A stretch of DNA of 64,000 nt from Myxococcus qinghaiensis (GCF_024198215.1 NZ_JAKCFA010000013.1:124001-188000); one strand, 5' to 3'. Shown: positions 1 to 9,612, numbered from the stretch's first letter. The notes: generated by a model from the letters alone, not told the origin. Translations and numbers: made by a program.

Positions 1-642
1 AACATCCTGGGCGGCACGCTCTTGGGCAAGGACCTGGTGGCGTCCGTCTCCGAGCCGCTCGCCAAGGCCCTGCCCTTCGCCTCCAAGGCGCTCAAGAGCG
101 GCGAGGTGACGTCGCTGAGTGAGAACCTGCCTTTCGGCGTGCAAATCAAGAACGGCGTCGCGCAGCTCTCCAAGCCCATCACCTGGACGCGGCCGGAAGC
201 GGCGATGAGCTTCGACGGCGGCATCAAGCTGGACGGTACGCTGGACCTCATCGGCTCGGTGGCGCTGACGCCTTCCACGGTGAAGACGTTGACCTTGGGC
301 AAGGTGACGCCGCCCTCGGATATCCCCGTGGGCCTGAAGCTGACGGGCCCGGCGTGGAAGCCCGAAGTCACGGGCGTGGACGTGAAGCCGGCGGTGACGA
401 CGCTCGCGAAGCTGGCGGCCTCGTCGCTCGCGGGCAACCTCATTGGCGGCAAGCGCGGCGAGCAGGTGCAGCAGGTCATCGAAGGCGGCGAGGAGAAGCT
501 GCGCGCCGACGCCGAGGCCAAGCGCAAGGAGCTGGAGGCCAAGGCCGCCGAGGAGAAGGCGCGGCTGGAGGCCGAGGCGAAGAAGCGCGCCGAGGAAGAG
601 GCGAAGAAGCGTCTGCGCGGCATCTTCGGCAACAAGAAGTAG
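1..642 (+). CDS. AsmA-like protein, C-terminal part (5' truncated by window edge)
   Basis: The frame is open from base 1, so only the last 213 codons are present. The visible part has the alternating beta-strand pattern of AsmA-family C-terminal regions: repeated short strands with G/D turns and phrases such as FDGGIKLDGTLDLIGSVALTP. These proteins are usually anchored in the inner membrane and act in envelope lipid or outer-membrane homeostasis. The last 60 residues are a highly charged Lys/Glu/Ala helix that is probably coiled-coil, ending FGNKK. The family assignment rests on pattern recognition of the strand repeats, and the missing N-terminus prevents confirmation of a membrane anchor. 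Confidence 0.6.
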   Translation, partial: NILGGTLLGKDLVASVSEPLAKALPFASKALKSGEVTSLSENLPFGVQIKNGVAQLSKPITWTRPEAAMSFDGGIKLDGTLDLIGSVALTPSTVKTLTLGKVTPPSDIPVGLKLTGPAWKPEVTGVDVKPAVTTLAKLAASSLAGNLIGGKRGEQVQQVIEGGEEKLRADAEAKRKELEAKAAEEKARLEAEAKKRAEEEAKKRLRGIFGNKK

Positions 643-764
643 CCCAGCCCGCCTCACGGGTCCGCGGGCCAGGGAAGCTCCCTGGCTCGCATCCGGGGCT
701 CGCGGGCCCACTCCGGCCCGCTGACGATGCTCGGGCCGGTCTGCGCCACCGTCATGCCCCTGAC

Positions 765-796
765 GTTTCATGAAACGCGCTGAAACGGTGTGAAAC
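765..796 (+). promoter_or_regulatory. Probable activator binding array upstream of sqr
   Basis: GTTTCATGAAAC is a perfect 12-bp palindrome at 765-776. TGAAAC recurs at 771, 781 and 791, exactly 10 bp apart, so all copies face the same side of the helix. The array lies about 75-105 bp upstream of the start site predicted from the -24/-12 promoter at 843-858, a usual distance for a sigma-54 enhancer-binding protein. A related GTTTC array precedes the dioxygenase gene, so the adjacent activator gene is the likely ligand. Confidence 0.65.
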
Positions 797-842
797 ACCC
801 CACGTTCCCGAGCGACATGCGTGTCGCCCTCGGGGACAATGG

Positions 843-858
843 TGGCACGCGCCCTGCT
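843..858 (+). promoter_or_regulatory. Sigma-54 (-24/-12) promoter of the sqr-activator unit
   Basis: TGGCACGCGCCCTGCT matches the consensus TGGCACG-N4-TTGCW with one mismatch. The invariant GG (844-845) and GC (856-857) are spaced correctly, which predicts transcription from about 869. It lies between the TGAAAC array and the sqr start, with no other promoter needed. Confidence 0.75.
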
Positions 859-906
859 TGAGGCCCCCTGTCTACGTCCCCAGACAGGACAGGAAGCGAG
901 CGCGAG

Positions 907-2178
907 ATGCCCCCAAGCGAGGACCGAGGCTGCACGGACCCAGCGGTGACGCCCATGCCCCACGTGGCACCCGTGAGCGAGCGTCACCGGGTCCTCATCA
1001 TCGGCGGAGGCACGGCCGGCATCTGCGTGGCGGCGCGCCTGGCTCGACTGGGCCAGGAGGGCGTCGCGATTCTGGAGCCCTCCGAGCGCCACTACTACCA
1101 GCCACTCTGGACACTCGTCGGCGCGGGTGAGGCGCGCGTCGAGGACACCGTGCGCGACGAGGCCAGCCTCATCCCTCGCGGGGTCAAGTGGCTGAAGGAC
1201 GCCGCGGAGGAGGTGGACCCCGTCCGTCGCGAGGTCCGCACGCGGGGCGGGCTGCGCGTGGGCTACGACTTCCTCGTCGTCGCGCCTGGCATCCAGCTGG
1301 ACTGGGACAAGGTGGCCGGCCTGCGTGACGCGCTGGAGACCGAGCACGTCAGCAGCAACTACGATGTGAAGCTCGCCCCCAAGACGTGGCGGATGCTCCA
1401 GCGCTTCCAGGGTGGCACCGCCCTCTTCACCCAGCCCGCCACGCCGGTGAAGTGCGCGGGCGCGCCGCAGAAAATCATGTACCTGGCCGCCGACCACTTC
1501 CGCCGCACGGGGGTGAGCGAGCGCTCGGAGGTGGTGTTCGGCTCGGGCGCCAAGGCCATCTTCGGCGTGCGGCCCTATGCCCGCGTGCTCGAAGACGTGG
1601 TGAAGCGCTACGGCATCCAGACGCACTTCGAGCACAACCTCGTCGCCGTGGACGGCGCGCGGCGCGAGGCCATCTTCGAGACCACGCGCGACGGGCGGAA
1701 GACGCGCGTCACCCTGCGCTACGACTTGCTGCACGTCACCCCGCCCCAGAGCGCGCCGGACTTCATCAAGAACAGCCCGCTGTCCTCGCGTGAGGGTGCG
1801 TGTGTCGGCTGGGTGCGCGCGGACAAGTACACGCTCCAGCACCCGAGCTTTCCCGAAGTCTTCGCGCTCGGGGACGCCTCCGACCTGCCCACCAGTCGCA
1901 CGGGCGCGGCCATCCGCAAGCAGGCGCCGGTGCTGGTGGAGAACCTCCGCGCCGTCATGGCCGGCCGCGTCCCCACCGCGCGGTATGACGGCTACGCGTC
2001 CTGCCCGCTCACCACGGGCTACGGCAAGCTGCTGCTCGCGGAGTTCGACTACGAAGGCACGCCCGCGCCCAGCTTCCCCCTCATCGACACGCTCAAGGAG
2101 CGGCGGGACATGTGGCTGATGAAGAAGTACGGCCTGCCCCAGCTCTACTGGAATTGGATGATGCGCGGACGCGCCTGA
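907..2178 (+). CDS. sqr: Type II sulfide:quinone oxidoreductase
   Basis: A flavoprotein that oxidises sulfide to persulfide/sulfane sulfur and passes electrons to the quinone pool at the membrane. The FAD-binding GGGTAG motif is at about residues 33-38. The long motif shared with mitochondrial SQOR (PVKCAGAPQKIMYL) carries the first redox cysteine (C183), and YASCPLTTGYGK carries the second (C366). GDASDLPTSRTGAAIRKQAP and the C-terminal LYWNWMMRG also match the SQOR type. Length 423 is normal. ATG at 907 is used; ATG at 955 is an alternative. A sigma-54 promoter lies upstream and the activator gene begins 36 bp downstream, so the two are probably co-transcribed. Confidence 0.88.
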   Translation: MPPSEDRGCTDPAVTPMPHVAPVSERHRVLIIGGGTAGICVAARLARLGQEGVAILEPSERHYYQPLWTLVGAGEARVEDTVRDEASLIPRGVKWLKDAAEEVDPVRREVRTRGGLRVGYDFLVVAPGIQLDWDKVAGLRDALETEHVSSNYDVKLAPKTWRMLQRFQGGTALFTQPATPVKCAGAPQKIMYLAADHFRRTGVSERSEVVFGSGAKAIFGVRPYARVLEDVVKRYGIQTHFEHNLVAVDGARREAIFETTRDGRKTRVTLRYDLLHVTPPQSAPDFIKNSPLSSREGACVGWVRADKYTLQHPSFPEVFALGDASDLPTSRTGAAIRKQAPVLVENLRAVMAGRVPTARYDGYASCPLTTGYGKLLLAEFDYEGTPAPSFPLIDTLKERRDMWLMKKYGLPQLYWNWMMRGRA

Positions 2179-2214
2179 GTGCGAGCCGCCGCGCGCCGGG
2201 CTATGCACTGACGA

Positions 2215-3501
<1,287 letters not shown>

Positions 3502-3505
3502 AGCC

Positions 3506-3561
3506 GTTTCGCCGGCGCGGCAACTGTTTCACCAGGGTGTTGCAGGTGTTTCCCGGGAAAC
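3506..3561 (+). promoter_or_regulatory. GTTTC repeat/palindrome array upstream of the persulfide dioxygenase
   Basis: GTTTC occurs at 3506, 3526 and 3548 (spacing 20 and 22 bp, about two helical turns). The last copy is half of the perfect 14-bp palindrome GTTTCCCGGGAAAC (3548-3561). The array ends about 45 bp before a -24/-12 promoter and repeats the GTTTC/GAAAC logic seen upstream of sqr. It is the likely binding region of the activator encoded just upstream. Confidence 0.65.
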
Positions 3562-3606
3562 GACTCGCGGCCCGAGCGGGGTCGTTCTCACGGGGCAGCG
3601 CAGTCC

Positions 3607-3622
3607 TGGCACGACGCTCGCA
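3607..3622 (+). promoter_or_regulatory. Sigma-54 (-24/-12) promoter of the dioxygenase unit
   Basis: TGGCACGACGCTCGCA matches TGGCACG-N4-TTGCA with one mismatch; GG (3608-3609) and GC (3620-3621) have the required spacing. It predicts a start near 3633, leaving a leader that contains a strong AGGAGGG ribosome site (3657-3663) before the ATG at 3673. Confidence 0.75.
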
Positions 3623-3672
3623 ATATCGTCAGGCCAGCACGCACGACGGCCTCCTCAGGAGGGAAGTGGACC

Positions 3673-4380
3673 ATGCTCTTCCGACAGCTCTTCGATGCGG
3701 AGTCCTCGACCTATACGTACCTGCTGGCGGACCTGGCGACGCGGGAGGCCGTGCTCATCGACCCCGTGCTGGAGCAGGCGGAGCGGGACCTGGGGCTGAT
3801 TGAGGAGCTGGGGCTGAAGCTGACGGTGGTGCTGGAGACGCACGTGCACGCGGACCACATCACCTCGGCGGGCCTGCTGCGGGAGCGCACGGGTGCACGG
3901 GTGATGGCCTCCGCGCGAGGGGCGCCGTGTGTGGACAGGACGCTGGTGCACGGGGACCGGGTGCGCGTGGGCGGGCTGGAGCTGAGTGTTTTGGAGACGC
4001 CGGGGCACACCGACGACAGCCTCTGCTTCCTGTGTGACGGGCGCCTGTTCACCGGCGACACGTTGCTCGTTCGCGGCACGGGCCGCACCGACTTCCAGAA
4101 TGGGGACCCGGGGCAGCTCTACGACTCCATCACCCGCGAGCTCTTCACGCTGCCCGACGCGACGGAGCTGTATCCCGGCCACGACTACGCGGGCTTCACC
4201 ATCTCCTCCGTGGGCGAGGAGAAGCGGCACAACCCGCGCCTCGCCGGCAGGTCGCGCGAGGACTTCATCCGCTTCATGAACGAGCGACAGATTCCTCCGC
4301 CGCGCAAGCTGGACGTGGCCGTTCCCGCCAACCGCGCGTGCGGTCTGGACACCGAGCCCTCGGCTCCGTCATCCGCGTGA
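3673..4380 (+). CDS. ETHE1-like persulfide dioxygenase
   Basis: A metallo-beta-lactamase-fold non-heme iron enzyme that oxidises glutathione persulfide or a similar low-molecular-weight persulfide to sulfite. It has the HVHADH iron-binding motif (residues 57-62), ETPGHTDDSLCF, FTGDTLLVRGTGRTDFQNGD, and the distal YPGHDYAG histidine site. These combined motifs, and the 235-residue length, match ETHE1/PDO rather than glyoxalase II. It starts its own sigma-54-type unit and is followed by a rhodanese and a sulfite-exporter-like gene, consistent with sulfide detoxification. Confidence 0.88.
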   Translation: MLFRQLFDAESSTYTYLLADLATREAVLIDPVLEQAERDLGLIEELGLKLTVVLETHVHADHITSAGLLRERTGARVMASARGAPCVDRTLVHGDRVRVGGLELSVLETPGHTDDSLCFLCDGRLFTGDTLLVRGTGRTDFQNGDPGQLYDSITRELFTLPDATELYPGHDYAGFTISSVGEEKRHNPRLAGRSREDFIRFMNERQIPPPRKLDVAVPANRACGLDTEPSAPSSA

Positions 4381-4510
4381 CGTGACGTGCCTTCGGGCAT
4401 GGCTGCGTCTCTCTGTTCTCCGTGTCGAACCGCCTCCCGCGAGGGAAGCGGAGCGGCACCTCATTGCCCGCGTTCCGTCACTGGCGGCGGACCGGGAAGG
4501 AGTCATCGTC

Positions 4511-5413
4511 TTGAGTCACCTCTACGACAGCGCGCACCCTCAACCCGCTGGCTACCGCGATGTGGACGTGCGGCCGCTCGCGACCGAGCGGCCCCCGGGC
4601 CTTCGCCTGGTGGATGTGCGAGAGCCTTCCGAGCTGGAGGGCGTGCTGGGGCACATCGAAGGCGTGAGCCCGGCACCGCTGGCCACGGTGCGCGAGGCGG
4701 TGGCCCCGTGGCCTCGGGACACGGAGGTGCTGCTCATCTGTCGCTCGGGGGCGCGTTCGGCGAAGGCCGCCGCGCAGTTGGTGGAGCTGGGCTTCACGCG
4801 GGTGATGAACCTGCGCGGAGGGATGCTCGCGTGGAATACGGAGGAACTGCCCGTGGTGCGGCTGCGCTCTGGCGAACCGCCGACCCTGACTGACGTGCGT
4901 GACACGCTGCGCGACCGTCTCCAGGAGGCATTGCCGCGAGAGTCCTCTCGAGCGGAGCCTGGCGCCGTGATGGACGCACGCCAGGCCATGCCTCCGCCGA
5001 GGCTGGAGGCACCGCCGCGAGAGTCCTCTCGAGCGGAGCCTGGCACCGTGTTGGACACACTCCTGGCCACGCCTCCTCCGAGGCTGGAGGCACCGCCGCG
5101 TGAGCCCTCACGCGCGGAGCCTGGCGCCGTGATGGACGCACGCCAGGCCACGCCTCCTCCGAGGCTGGAGGCACCGCCGCGAGAGCCCTCACGCACGGAG
5201 CCCGGCACCGTGCTGGACACACTCCTGGCCACGCCTCCATTGAGGCAGGAGACACCGCCACGCGAGCCCTCTCGCGCGGAGCTGACCGCCGCATTGGACG
5301 CGCTCCAGGCCTCGCCCCCTTCGGGGCTGGTGGACCCCGCGAGCTTCGAGCGGGCGCTGCGAGAGCTCAGGGACTTGCTCGCGGTCGCAAGGCCCGGGGG
5401 CACCTCGCGATGA
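4511..5413 (+). CDS. Single-domain rhodanese with five 27-residue tandem repeats
   Basis: The first 120 residues are a rhodanese (sulfurtransferase) domain: LRLVDVREPSEL, then the active-site loop CRSGARSAKAA with the persulfide-carrying cysteine, then NLRGGMLAW. A Pro/Arg/Glu-rich tail follows, made of five 27-residue units (DNA 4934-5338). The closing segment has a short amphipathic helix (FERALRELRDLLAV). TTG at 4511 is chosen because AAGGAG lies 8 bp upstream; the frame remains open to a GTG at 4382. Its stop overlaps the start of the TauE/SafE gene (ATGA), implying translational coupling. It probably moves sulfane sulfur between oxidoreductase, thiols and dioxygenase. The tail function is unknown. 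Confidence 0.82.
   Translation: MSHLYDSAHPQPAGYRDVDVRPLATERPPGLRLVDVREPSELEGVLGHIEGVSPAPLATVREAVAPWPRDTEVLLICRSGARSAKAAAQLVELGFTRVMNLRGGMLAWNTEELPVVRLRSGEPPTLTDVRDTLRDRLQEALPRESSRAEPGAVMDARQAMPPPRLEAPPRESSRAEPGTVLDTLLATPPPRLEAPPREPSRAEPGAVMDARQATPPPRLEAPPREPSRTEPGTVLDTLLATPPLRQETPPREPSRAELTAALDALQASPPSGLVDPASFERALRELRDLLAVARPGGTSR
4934..5338 (+). repeat. Five tandem 81-bp coding repeats in the rhodanese tail
   Basis: Units 4934-5014, 5015-5095, 5096-5176, 5177-5257 and 5258-5338 each encode 27 residues beginning PRE(S/P)SR. Units 1 and 3 share the core AVMDARQA and units 2 and 4 share TVLDTLLAT, so the array grew as 162-bp dimers. Unit 5 is the most diverged. All units are in frame with no gap. 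Confidence 0.9.
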
Positions 5414-6450
5414 TGCTGTACGTGGGCCTCGCGGGCGCGTTGCTCGTGGGCGTGTTGTTGGGATTGCTGGGCGGCGGTGGCTCCATCCTCACGGTGCCAC
5501 TGCTGGTGTACGTGCTCGGCGTGGAGCCCCGCACGGCCATCGCCATGTCGCTGGTGGTGGTGGGGGTCACCAGCGCCAACGGAGCGCTCCTTCATGCGCG
5601 AGCAGGACGGGTGCGGTGGCGCACCGCCATCGTGTTCGGCACGGGCGGAATGGCTGGCGCATTCCTGGGTGGGAAGCTCAATCCCCTCTTCTCGTCGAGC
5701 ACGCTGATGCTGCTCTTCGCGGGCGTCATGGTCGCCGCCGCCATCGCGATGCTGCTGCGCGCGGAGACGACACGGGCGTCCATCGCGACGACGGGCACGG
5801 TGTCCACCGAAGTCGCCACGCACGCACCAGGACGCAAGGCGGAGAACTCCTCCACCGACACGAGCCATGCGGACGGAACAGCGCCCCCTCTCCTCACGCC
5901 GTGCGGCCTGTTCCACTCCACCCCGCGCGGGCTCGACGGGGACACACTCTCCGCGCGCCGCGTGGGACGAATCGTCCTTCAGGGCATGGGCGTGGGACTC
6001 CTGTCGGGGCTGGTGGGCGCGGGCGGCGGATTCCTCATCGTCCCCGCGCTCGCCCTGGTCGGCCTGTCCACGCCGATGGCCACCGCCACTTCGCTGGTGG
6101 TCATCGCGCTCCAGTGCGCCGCCGGGCTCGTCGGACACCTGGGCCACCTGGAGCTGCCGTGGAGACTCACCGGCGAGGTCCTCGCGGTGGCGCTGGTGGG
6201 AAGCGTGCTCGGAGGAAAGCTCGCGGGCCGCGTGGCGCCGGGCTCGCTGCGCAGGGGCTTCGCCGTCTTCGTGCTCGCCACCGCCACCTTCCTGTCGTGG
6301 GCCCAGCTCCCCATCGACCTGCGCGCACGACTGGGACAGGGGCTCTCCAGCGCGGGGGCCTGGCCGTGGCTGGCGATGACCGTGGGCGTGGGACTTCCCG
6401 TGGCCTTGCTGTGGCGGCTGCGCGTGGTCCGTCAACGCGCGGCGCGGTGA
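5410..6450 (+). CDS. TauE/SafE-family sulfite exporter
   Basis: A polytopic membrane protein of 346 residues with two homologous halves. Each half begins with a glycine-rich helix of this family: GVLLGLLGGGGSILTVPLLVYVLG (about 14-37) and GLLSGLVGAGGGFLIVPALALVGLS (about 196-220), each followed by a second hydrophobic segment. A long hydrophilic loop (about 116-185) separates the halves. The ATG overlaps the rhodanese stop. In this operon the natural cargo is sulfite made by the dioxygenase, though other sulfonates or anions are possible in the family. Confidence 0.82.
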   Translation: MMLYVGLAGALLVGVLLGLLGGGGSILTVPLLVYVLGVEPRTAIAMSLVVVGVTSANGALLHARAGRVRWRTAIVFGTGGMAGAFLGGKLNPLFSSSTLMLLFAGVMVAAAIAMLLRAETTRASIATTGTVSTEVATHAPGRKAENSSTDTSHADGTAPPLLTPCGLFHSTPRGLDGDTLSARRVGRIVLQGMGVGLLSGLVGAGGGFLIVPALALVGLSTPMATATSLVVIALQCAAGLVGHLGHLELPWRLTGEVLAVALVGSVLGGKLAGRVAPGSLRRGFAVFVLATATFLSWAQLPIDLRARLGQGLSSAGAWPWLAMTVGVGLPVALLWRLRVVRQRAAR

Positions 6451-6523
6451 CATTGACGCCGGCAAGGCATCCCGCGCACTTCCCCCGTTGACCCGTGGCG
6501 CCCGCGCGTCGAGAGTCCTCGGC

Positions 6524-8179
6524 ATGACGCTGAGACCCATCGCAGAAGTGGGCGCCGAGCTGGGCCTGGCGCCCGACGACGTGCATCCCTGGGGAACGAA
6601 CCGCGCCAAGGTGTCCCTCGGCGCGCTCGGCAAGCAGGCAGGTCGGCAGGGCCGGCTCGTGCTCGTCTCCGCCATCAACCCCACGCCTCCGGGCGAGGGG
6701 AAGACCACCATGTCCGTGGCCCTGGCCATGGGCCTGCGTCGGCGCGGACGTCGAGCCGTGGCGGCGCTGCGTGAGCCGTCGCTCGGTCCCGTCTTCGGCG
6801 TGAAGGGCGGAGGCACCGGCGGCGGACAGTCCAGCCTGGAGCCCGCGGCGGACATCAACCTGCACTTCACCGGAGACCTGCACGCCATCACCAGCGCCAA
6901 CAACCTGCTCGCCGCGCTGGTGGACAACGCCGTGTATTACGGCCAGCCGGTGGCCATCGACTCCACGCGCGTGCGGTGGCGGCGCGCGATGGACATGAAT
7001 GACAGGTTCCTGCGCAACGTCATCATCGGCCTGGGCGGCAAGGCGCACGGCGTCCCGCGCGAGGCCGCATTCGACATCACCGCCGCCAGCGAGGTGATGG
7101 CCATCCTCGCGCTGTCGGAGAACCTCAAGGACCTGGAGGAACGACTCGGCCGCGTCGTGGTGGGCCACTCGCCCGACGGCAAGCCCGTGCGCGCCCGGGA
7201 CGTGGACGCGGCGGCGGCCATGGTGGCGGTGCTCAAGGACGCGCTGATGCCCAACCTGGTGCAGACGCGCGAGGGCGGCCCGGCGCTGGTGCACGCGGGG
7301 CCCTTCGGCAACATCGCCCACGGGTGCAGCTCCGTGGTGGGCACGCGGATGGGCCTGGCCTACGCGGACGAAGTCGTCACGGAGGCGGGCTTCGGCTTCG
7401 ACCTGGGCGCGGAGAAGTTCCTCGACATCAAGTGCCGCAACACCGGCCTGTGGCCCCGAGGCGTCGTGCTGGTGGTGACGCTGCGCGCGCTGAAGTACCA
7501 CGGCGGCGCCCCGCTCGCGCGCGTAGCCGAGCCGGACAGCGCCGCGCTGGCTCGCGGCTTCGCGCACCTGGAAAAACACCTGGAGTCGGTGAGCGCCTTC
7601 GGCCTGCCGGCCGTGCTGTGCGTCAACCGATTCCCGCAGGACACGGAGTCGGAGCTCGACGAGTTGCGCGCCTTCGGCAAGGAGCGCGGCGTGGAGACTG
7701 CCGTGTGCGAGGGCTTCACGCGCGGAGGAGAAGGCGCGCTGGACCTGGCGGACCGGGTGCTCGCGATGCTGGACGCGACGGACGCGGCCCCGCCGACGCC
7801 GCGCTTCCTCTACGACGTGAAGCAGTCGCCCGAGGAGAAGGTCCGCGCGATTGCCCGCACGGTGTACGGCGCGGACGACGTGGCCTTCACGGCGTCGGCG
7901 CGCAAGGACTTGGAGATGGTGCGCGAGCTGGGCGGCTCCGAGCTGCCGGTGTGCATGGCGAAGACGCACCTGTCGCTGTCGGATGACCCGACGAAGCAGG
8001 GCCGGCCGCGCGGCTTCACACTCACGGTGCGCGAGGTGCGCCTGTCCGCGGGCGCGGGCTTCATGGTGGCGCTCACGGGCGACATCCTCACCATGCCGGG
8101 CCTGCCTCGCGAGCCCGCCGCGCGGCGCATCACCGTCCACGAAGACGGCCGCATCACCGGGTTGATGCAGGGCGAGTAG
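6524..8179 (+). CDS. fhs: Formate--tetrahydrofolate ligase
   Basis: Catalyses ATP-dependent formylation of tetrahydrofolate to 10-formyl-THF in one-carbon metabolism. The ATP-binding NPTPPGEGKTT is near residue 50, followed by the family-typical stretch REPSLGPVFGVKGGGTGGG and the DINLHFTGD/HAITSANN segment. Length is 551 residues from ATG 6524, typical for the enzyme. An upstream in-frame TTG at 6488 would add 12 residues without a better ribosome site. It faces the chemotaxis receptor gene convergently. Confidence 0.93.
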   Translation: MTLRPIAEVGAELGLAPDDVHPWGTNRAKVSLGALGKQAGRQGRLVLVSAINPTPPGEGKTTMSVALAMGLRRRGRRAVAALREPSLGPVFGVKGGGTGGGQSSLEPAADINLHFTGDLHAITSANNLLAALVDNAVYYGQPVAIDSTRVRWRRAMDMNDRFLRNVIIGLGGKAHGVPREAAFDITAASEVMAILALSENLKDLEERLGRVVVGHSPDGKPVRARDVDAAAAMVAVLKDALMPNLVQTREGGPALVHAGPFGNIAHGCSSVVGTRMGLAYADEVVTEAGFGFDLGAEKFLDIKCRNTGLWPRGVVLVVTLRALKYHGGAPLARVAEPDSAALARGFAHLEKHLESVSAFGLPAVLCVNRFPQDTESELDELRAFGKERGVETAVCEGFTRGGEGALDLADRVLAMLDATDAAPPTPRFLYDVKQSPEEKVRAIARTVYGADDVAFTASARKDLEMVRELGGSELPVCMAKTHLSLSDDPTKQGRPRGFTLTVREVRLSAGAGFMVALTGDILTMPGLPREPAARRITVHEDGRITGLMQGE

Positions 8180-8200
8180 CCGTCGCCCGGTACATCCCCA

Positions 8201-8242
8201 CGAGCGCGGGCGGCCCGGACGTCGGGCCGCCACCCGCGCTCG
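8201..8242. terminator. GC-rich bidirectional hairpin between convergent genes
   Basis: CGAGCGCGGG (8201-8210) pairs with CCCGCGCTCG (8233-8242), and inside it CGGCCCG pairs with CGGGCCG (8223-8229), giving a long stem with a small loop. It lies exactly between the two convergent stop codons. There is no T-tract on either side, so it is an intrinsic-like hairpin at best. Confidence 0.55.
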
Positions 8243-8244
8243 GC

Positions 8245-9405
8245 TCAGACGCGGAACGACGTGGACAAGTCCTGGAGGCGGCCGAGCGTGGCGTTGATTT
8301 GAGTCACCGCCTCCTCCGCCGTCATGGTGGAGGTGACGACGTCCGCCATCATCGAGGAGAGCTGCGTCATCACCTCGGTCATCTGCGCGATGCCCGCGTT
8401 CTGCTGGGTGACGGAGGCGACAATCTGGCGCGCGGCCTGACTGCTCTCCTGCACCACCGTGGTGATTTCCTTCAGCGAGCTGGCCGAGGACAGCACCTGC
8501 TCGATGTTCTCCTCCATCTTCTCGCTGTCGCCCTCGGCAATCGACGTCGTCTGGCGGATGGCCTGGTTGATTTCGAGGAGAATCTTGCCGATGCGCTGCG
8601 TGCTCTGGAGCGACTGGCCGCTGAGCGCGCGCATCTCCCGCGCCACCACCGCGAAGCCTCGGCCCTCTTCACCCGCGCGCGCGGCCTCAATCGCCGCGTT
8701 GAGCGCCAGCACGTTGGACTGGTCCGCCAAATCCTTCACGCTGCTGATGATTTCGCCGGCGTGCACGGCCTGGTCGCTCAGGTGCGCGATGCTGCCCACC
8801 AGCGTGCCCACCCGCTGACGAATCTGCTGCATGCCCTCCGCGCTCTGCTCAATCGACCGCTGGCCCGAGGAGCTGAACGCATCCGCTTGCGCCGCCACCT
8901 TCAGCACCATCTCCGCGCGGCTGGCCGCCATGCTGGAGGTCTGCGCGATTTCGGCGATGGTGGTGCTCGCCTCGGTGAGGCTGCGGGACTGGTCGGTGAG
9001 GAAGTTCACCTGGTCCTGGCTCGCCTTCGTCAGCCGCGTGGCCGCCGAGGACAGCTCCGTCACCACGGACCGCAGCGTCGCGGGCACCTCACGCAGCCGG
9101 TTGACCATGACCTGGAGACTGCGGCCCAGGTCGCCGATTTCGTCCTGCCCGGCCGTGTCGATGGGTTGGGTCAAATCCCCGTCCTGGGCGATGCGCTGCG
9201 CCACCGCCGTCAGCCGCGCCATGGGCTCCGCCACCTCGCGGTGCAGCCAGATGGACAGCGCCACCATCAACGCCAGGCACACCAGCGACAGCGCCCCCAC
9301 CAGCCACGAGGCCCCGTGCGCCAGCACCACCGAGAAGATGACCGCCAGGAACACCGCGGCGACGGCTGGAGACAGCATCACTTTCTGCTTCAGCTTCAAT
9401 CGCAC
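8245..9405 (-). CDS. Methyl-accepting chemotaxis protein without periplasmic domain
   Basis: A 386-residue receptor. Two membrane helices (about 12-30 and 34-52) are separated by only a few residues, so there is no extracellular ligand domain. A HAMP segment follows (about 53-105, with EPMARLTAVAQRIAQDGDLTQPI). The cytoplasmic signalling domain contains the CheA/CheW-binding hairpin tip ALNAAIEAARAGEEGRGFAVVAREMRALS. The signal is therefore sensed in or near the membrane or in the cytoplasm. No che genes lie nearby, so it may serve a chemosensory system encoded elsewhere, of which myxobacteria have several. Confidence 0.9.
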   Translation of the reverse strand: MRLKLKQKVMLSPAVAAVFLAVIFSVVLAHGASWLVGALSLVCLALMVALSIWLHREVAEPMARLTAVAQRIAQDGDLTQPIDTAGQDEIGDLGRSLQVMVNRLREVPATLRSVVTELSSAATRLTKASQDQVNFLTDQSRSLTEASTTIAEIAQTSSMAASRAEMVLKVAAQADAFSSSGQRSIEQSAEGMQQIRQRVGTLVGSIAHLSDQAVHAGEIISSVKDLADQSNVLALNAAIEAARAGEEGRGFAVVAREMRALSGQSLQSTQRIGKILLEINQAIRQTTSIAEGDSEKMEENIEQVLSSASSLKEITTVVQESSQAARQIVASVTQQNAGIAQMTEVMTQLSSMMADVVTSTMTAEEAVTQINATLGRLQDLSTSFRV

Positions 9406-9612
9406 CGAACCCCCTGCCTCTCAGCGACCCTCAAGAGCGTGCTGCGCCAGCTCATGTCGCCATCCTTCCGTGGGGCCCCGTGGACCCCCTGAAGTTCGGA
9501 CGGACCGGTGATCCGCCGAAGCACAGGATAGCCAACTGAACACTGGCTGCTAAGCCACCCCCAAAAGGTCATCCCACAGTGCCAGCCCAGGAGTTTCCAC
9601 CAGTCTGGGTTG

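Noticed and set aside
4382..4510. GTG start at 4382 giving a longer rhodanese
   Set aside because: TTG 4511 has AAGGAG at 8 bp, and the added residues precede the domain without any conserved feature.
4934..5338. Regular repeats that could suggest a CRISPR array
   Set aside because: Units are 81 bp, directly adjacent with no unique spacers, and in frame within the rhodanese gene.
4552..6927. Very long open frame on the minus strand opposite the rhodanese, exporter and fhs genes
   Set aside because: It mirrors third-position GC bias of strong plus-strand genes; its translation is low-complexity and matches no family.
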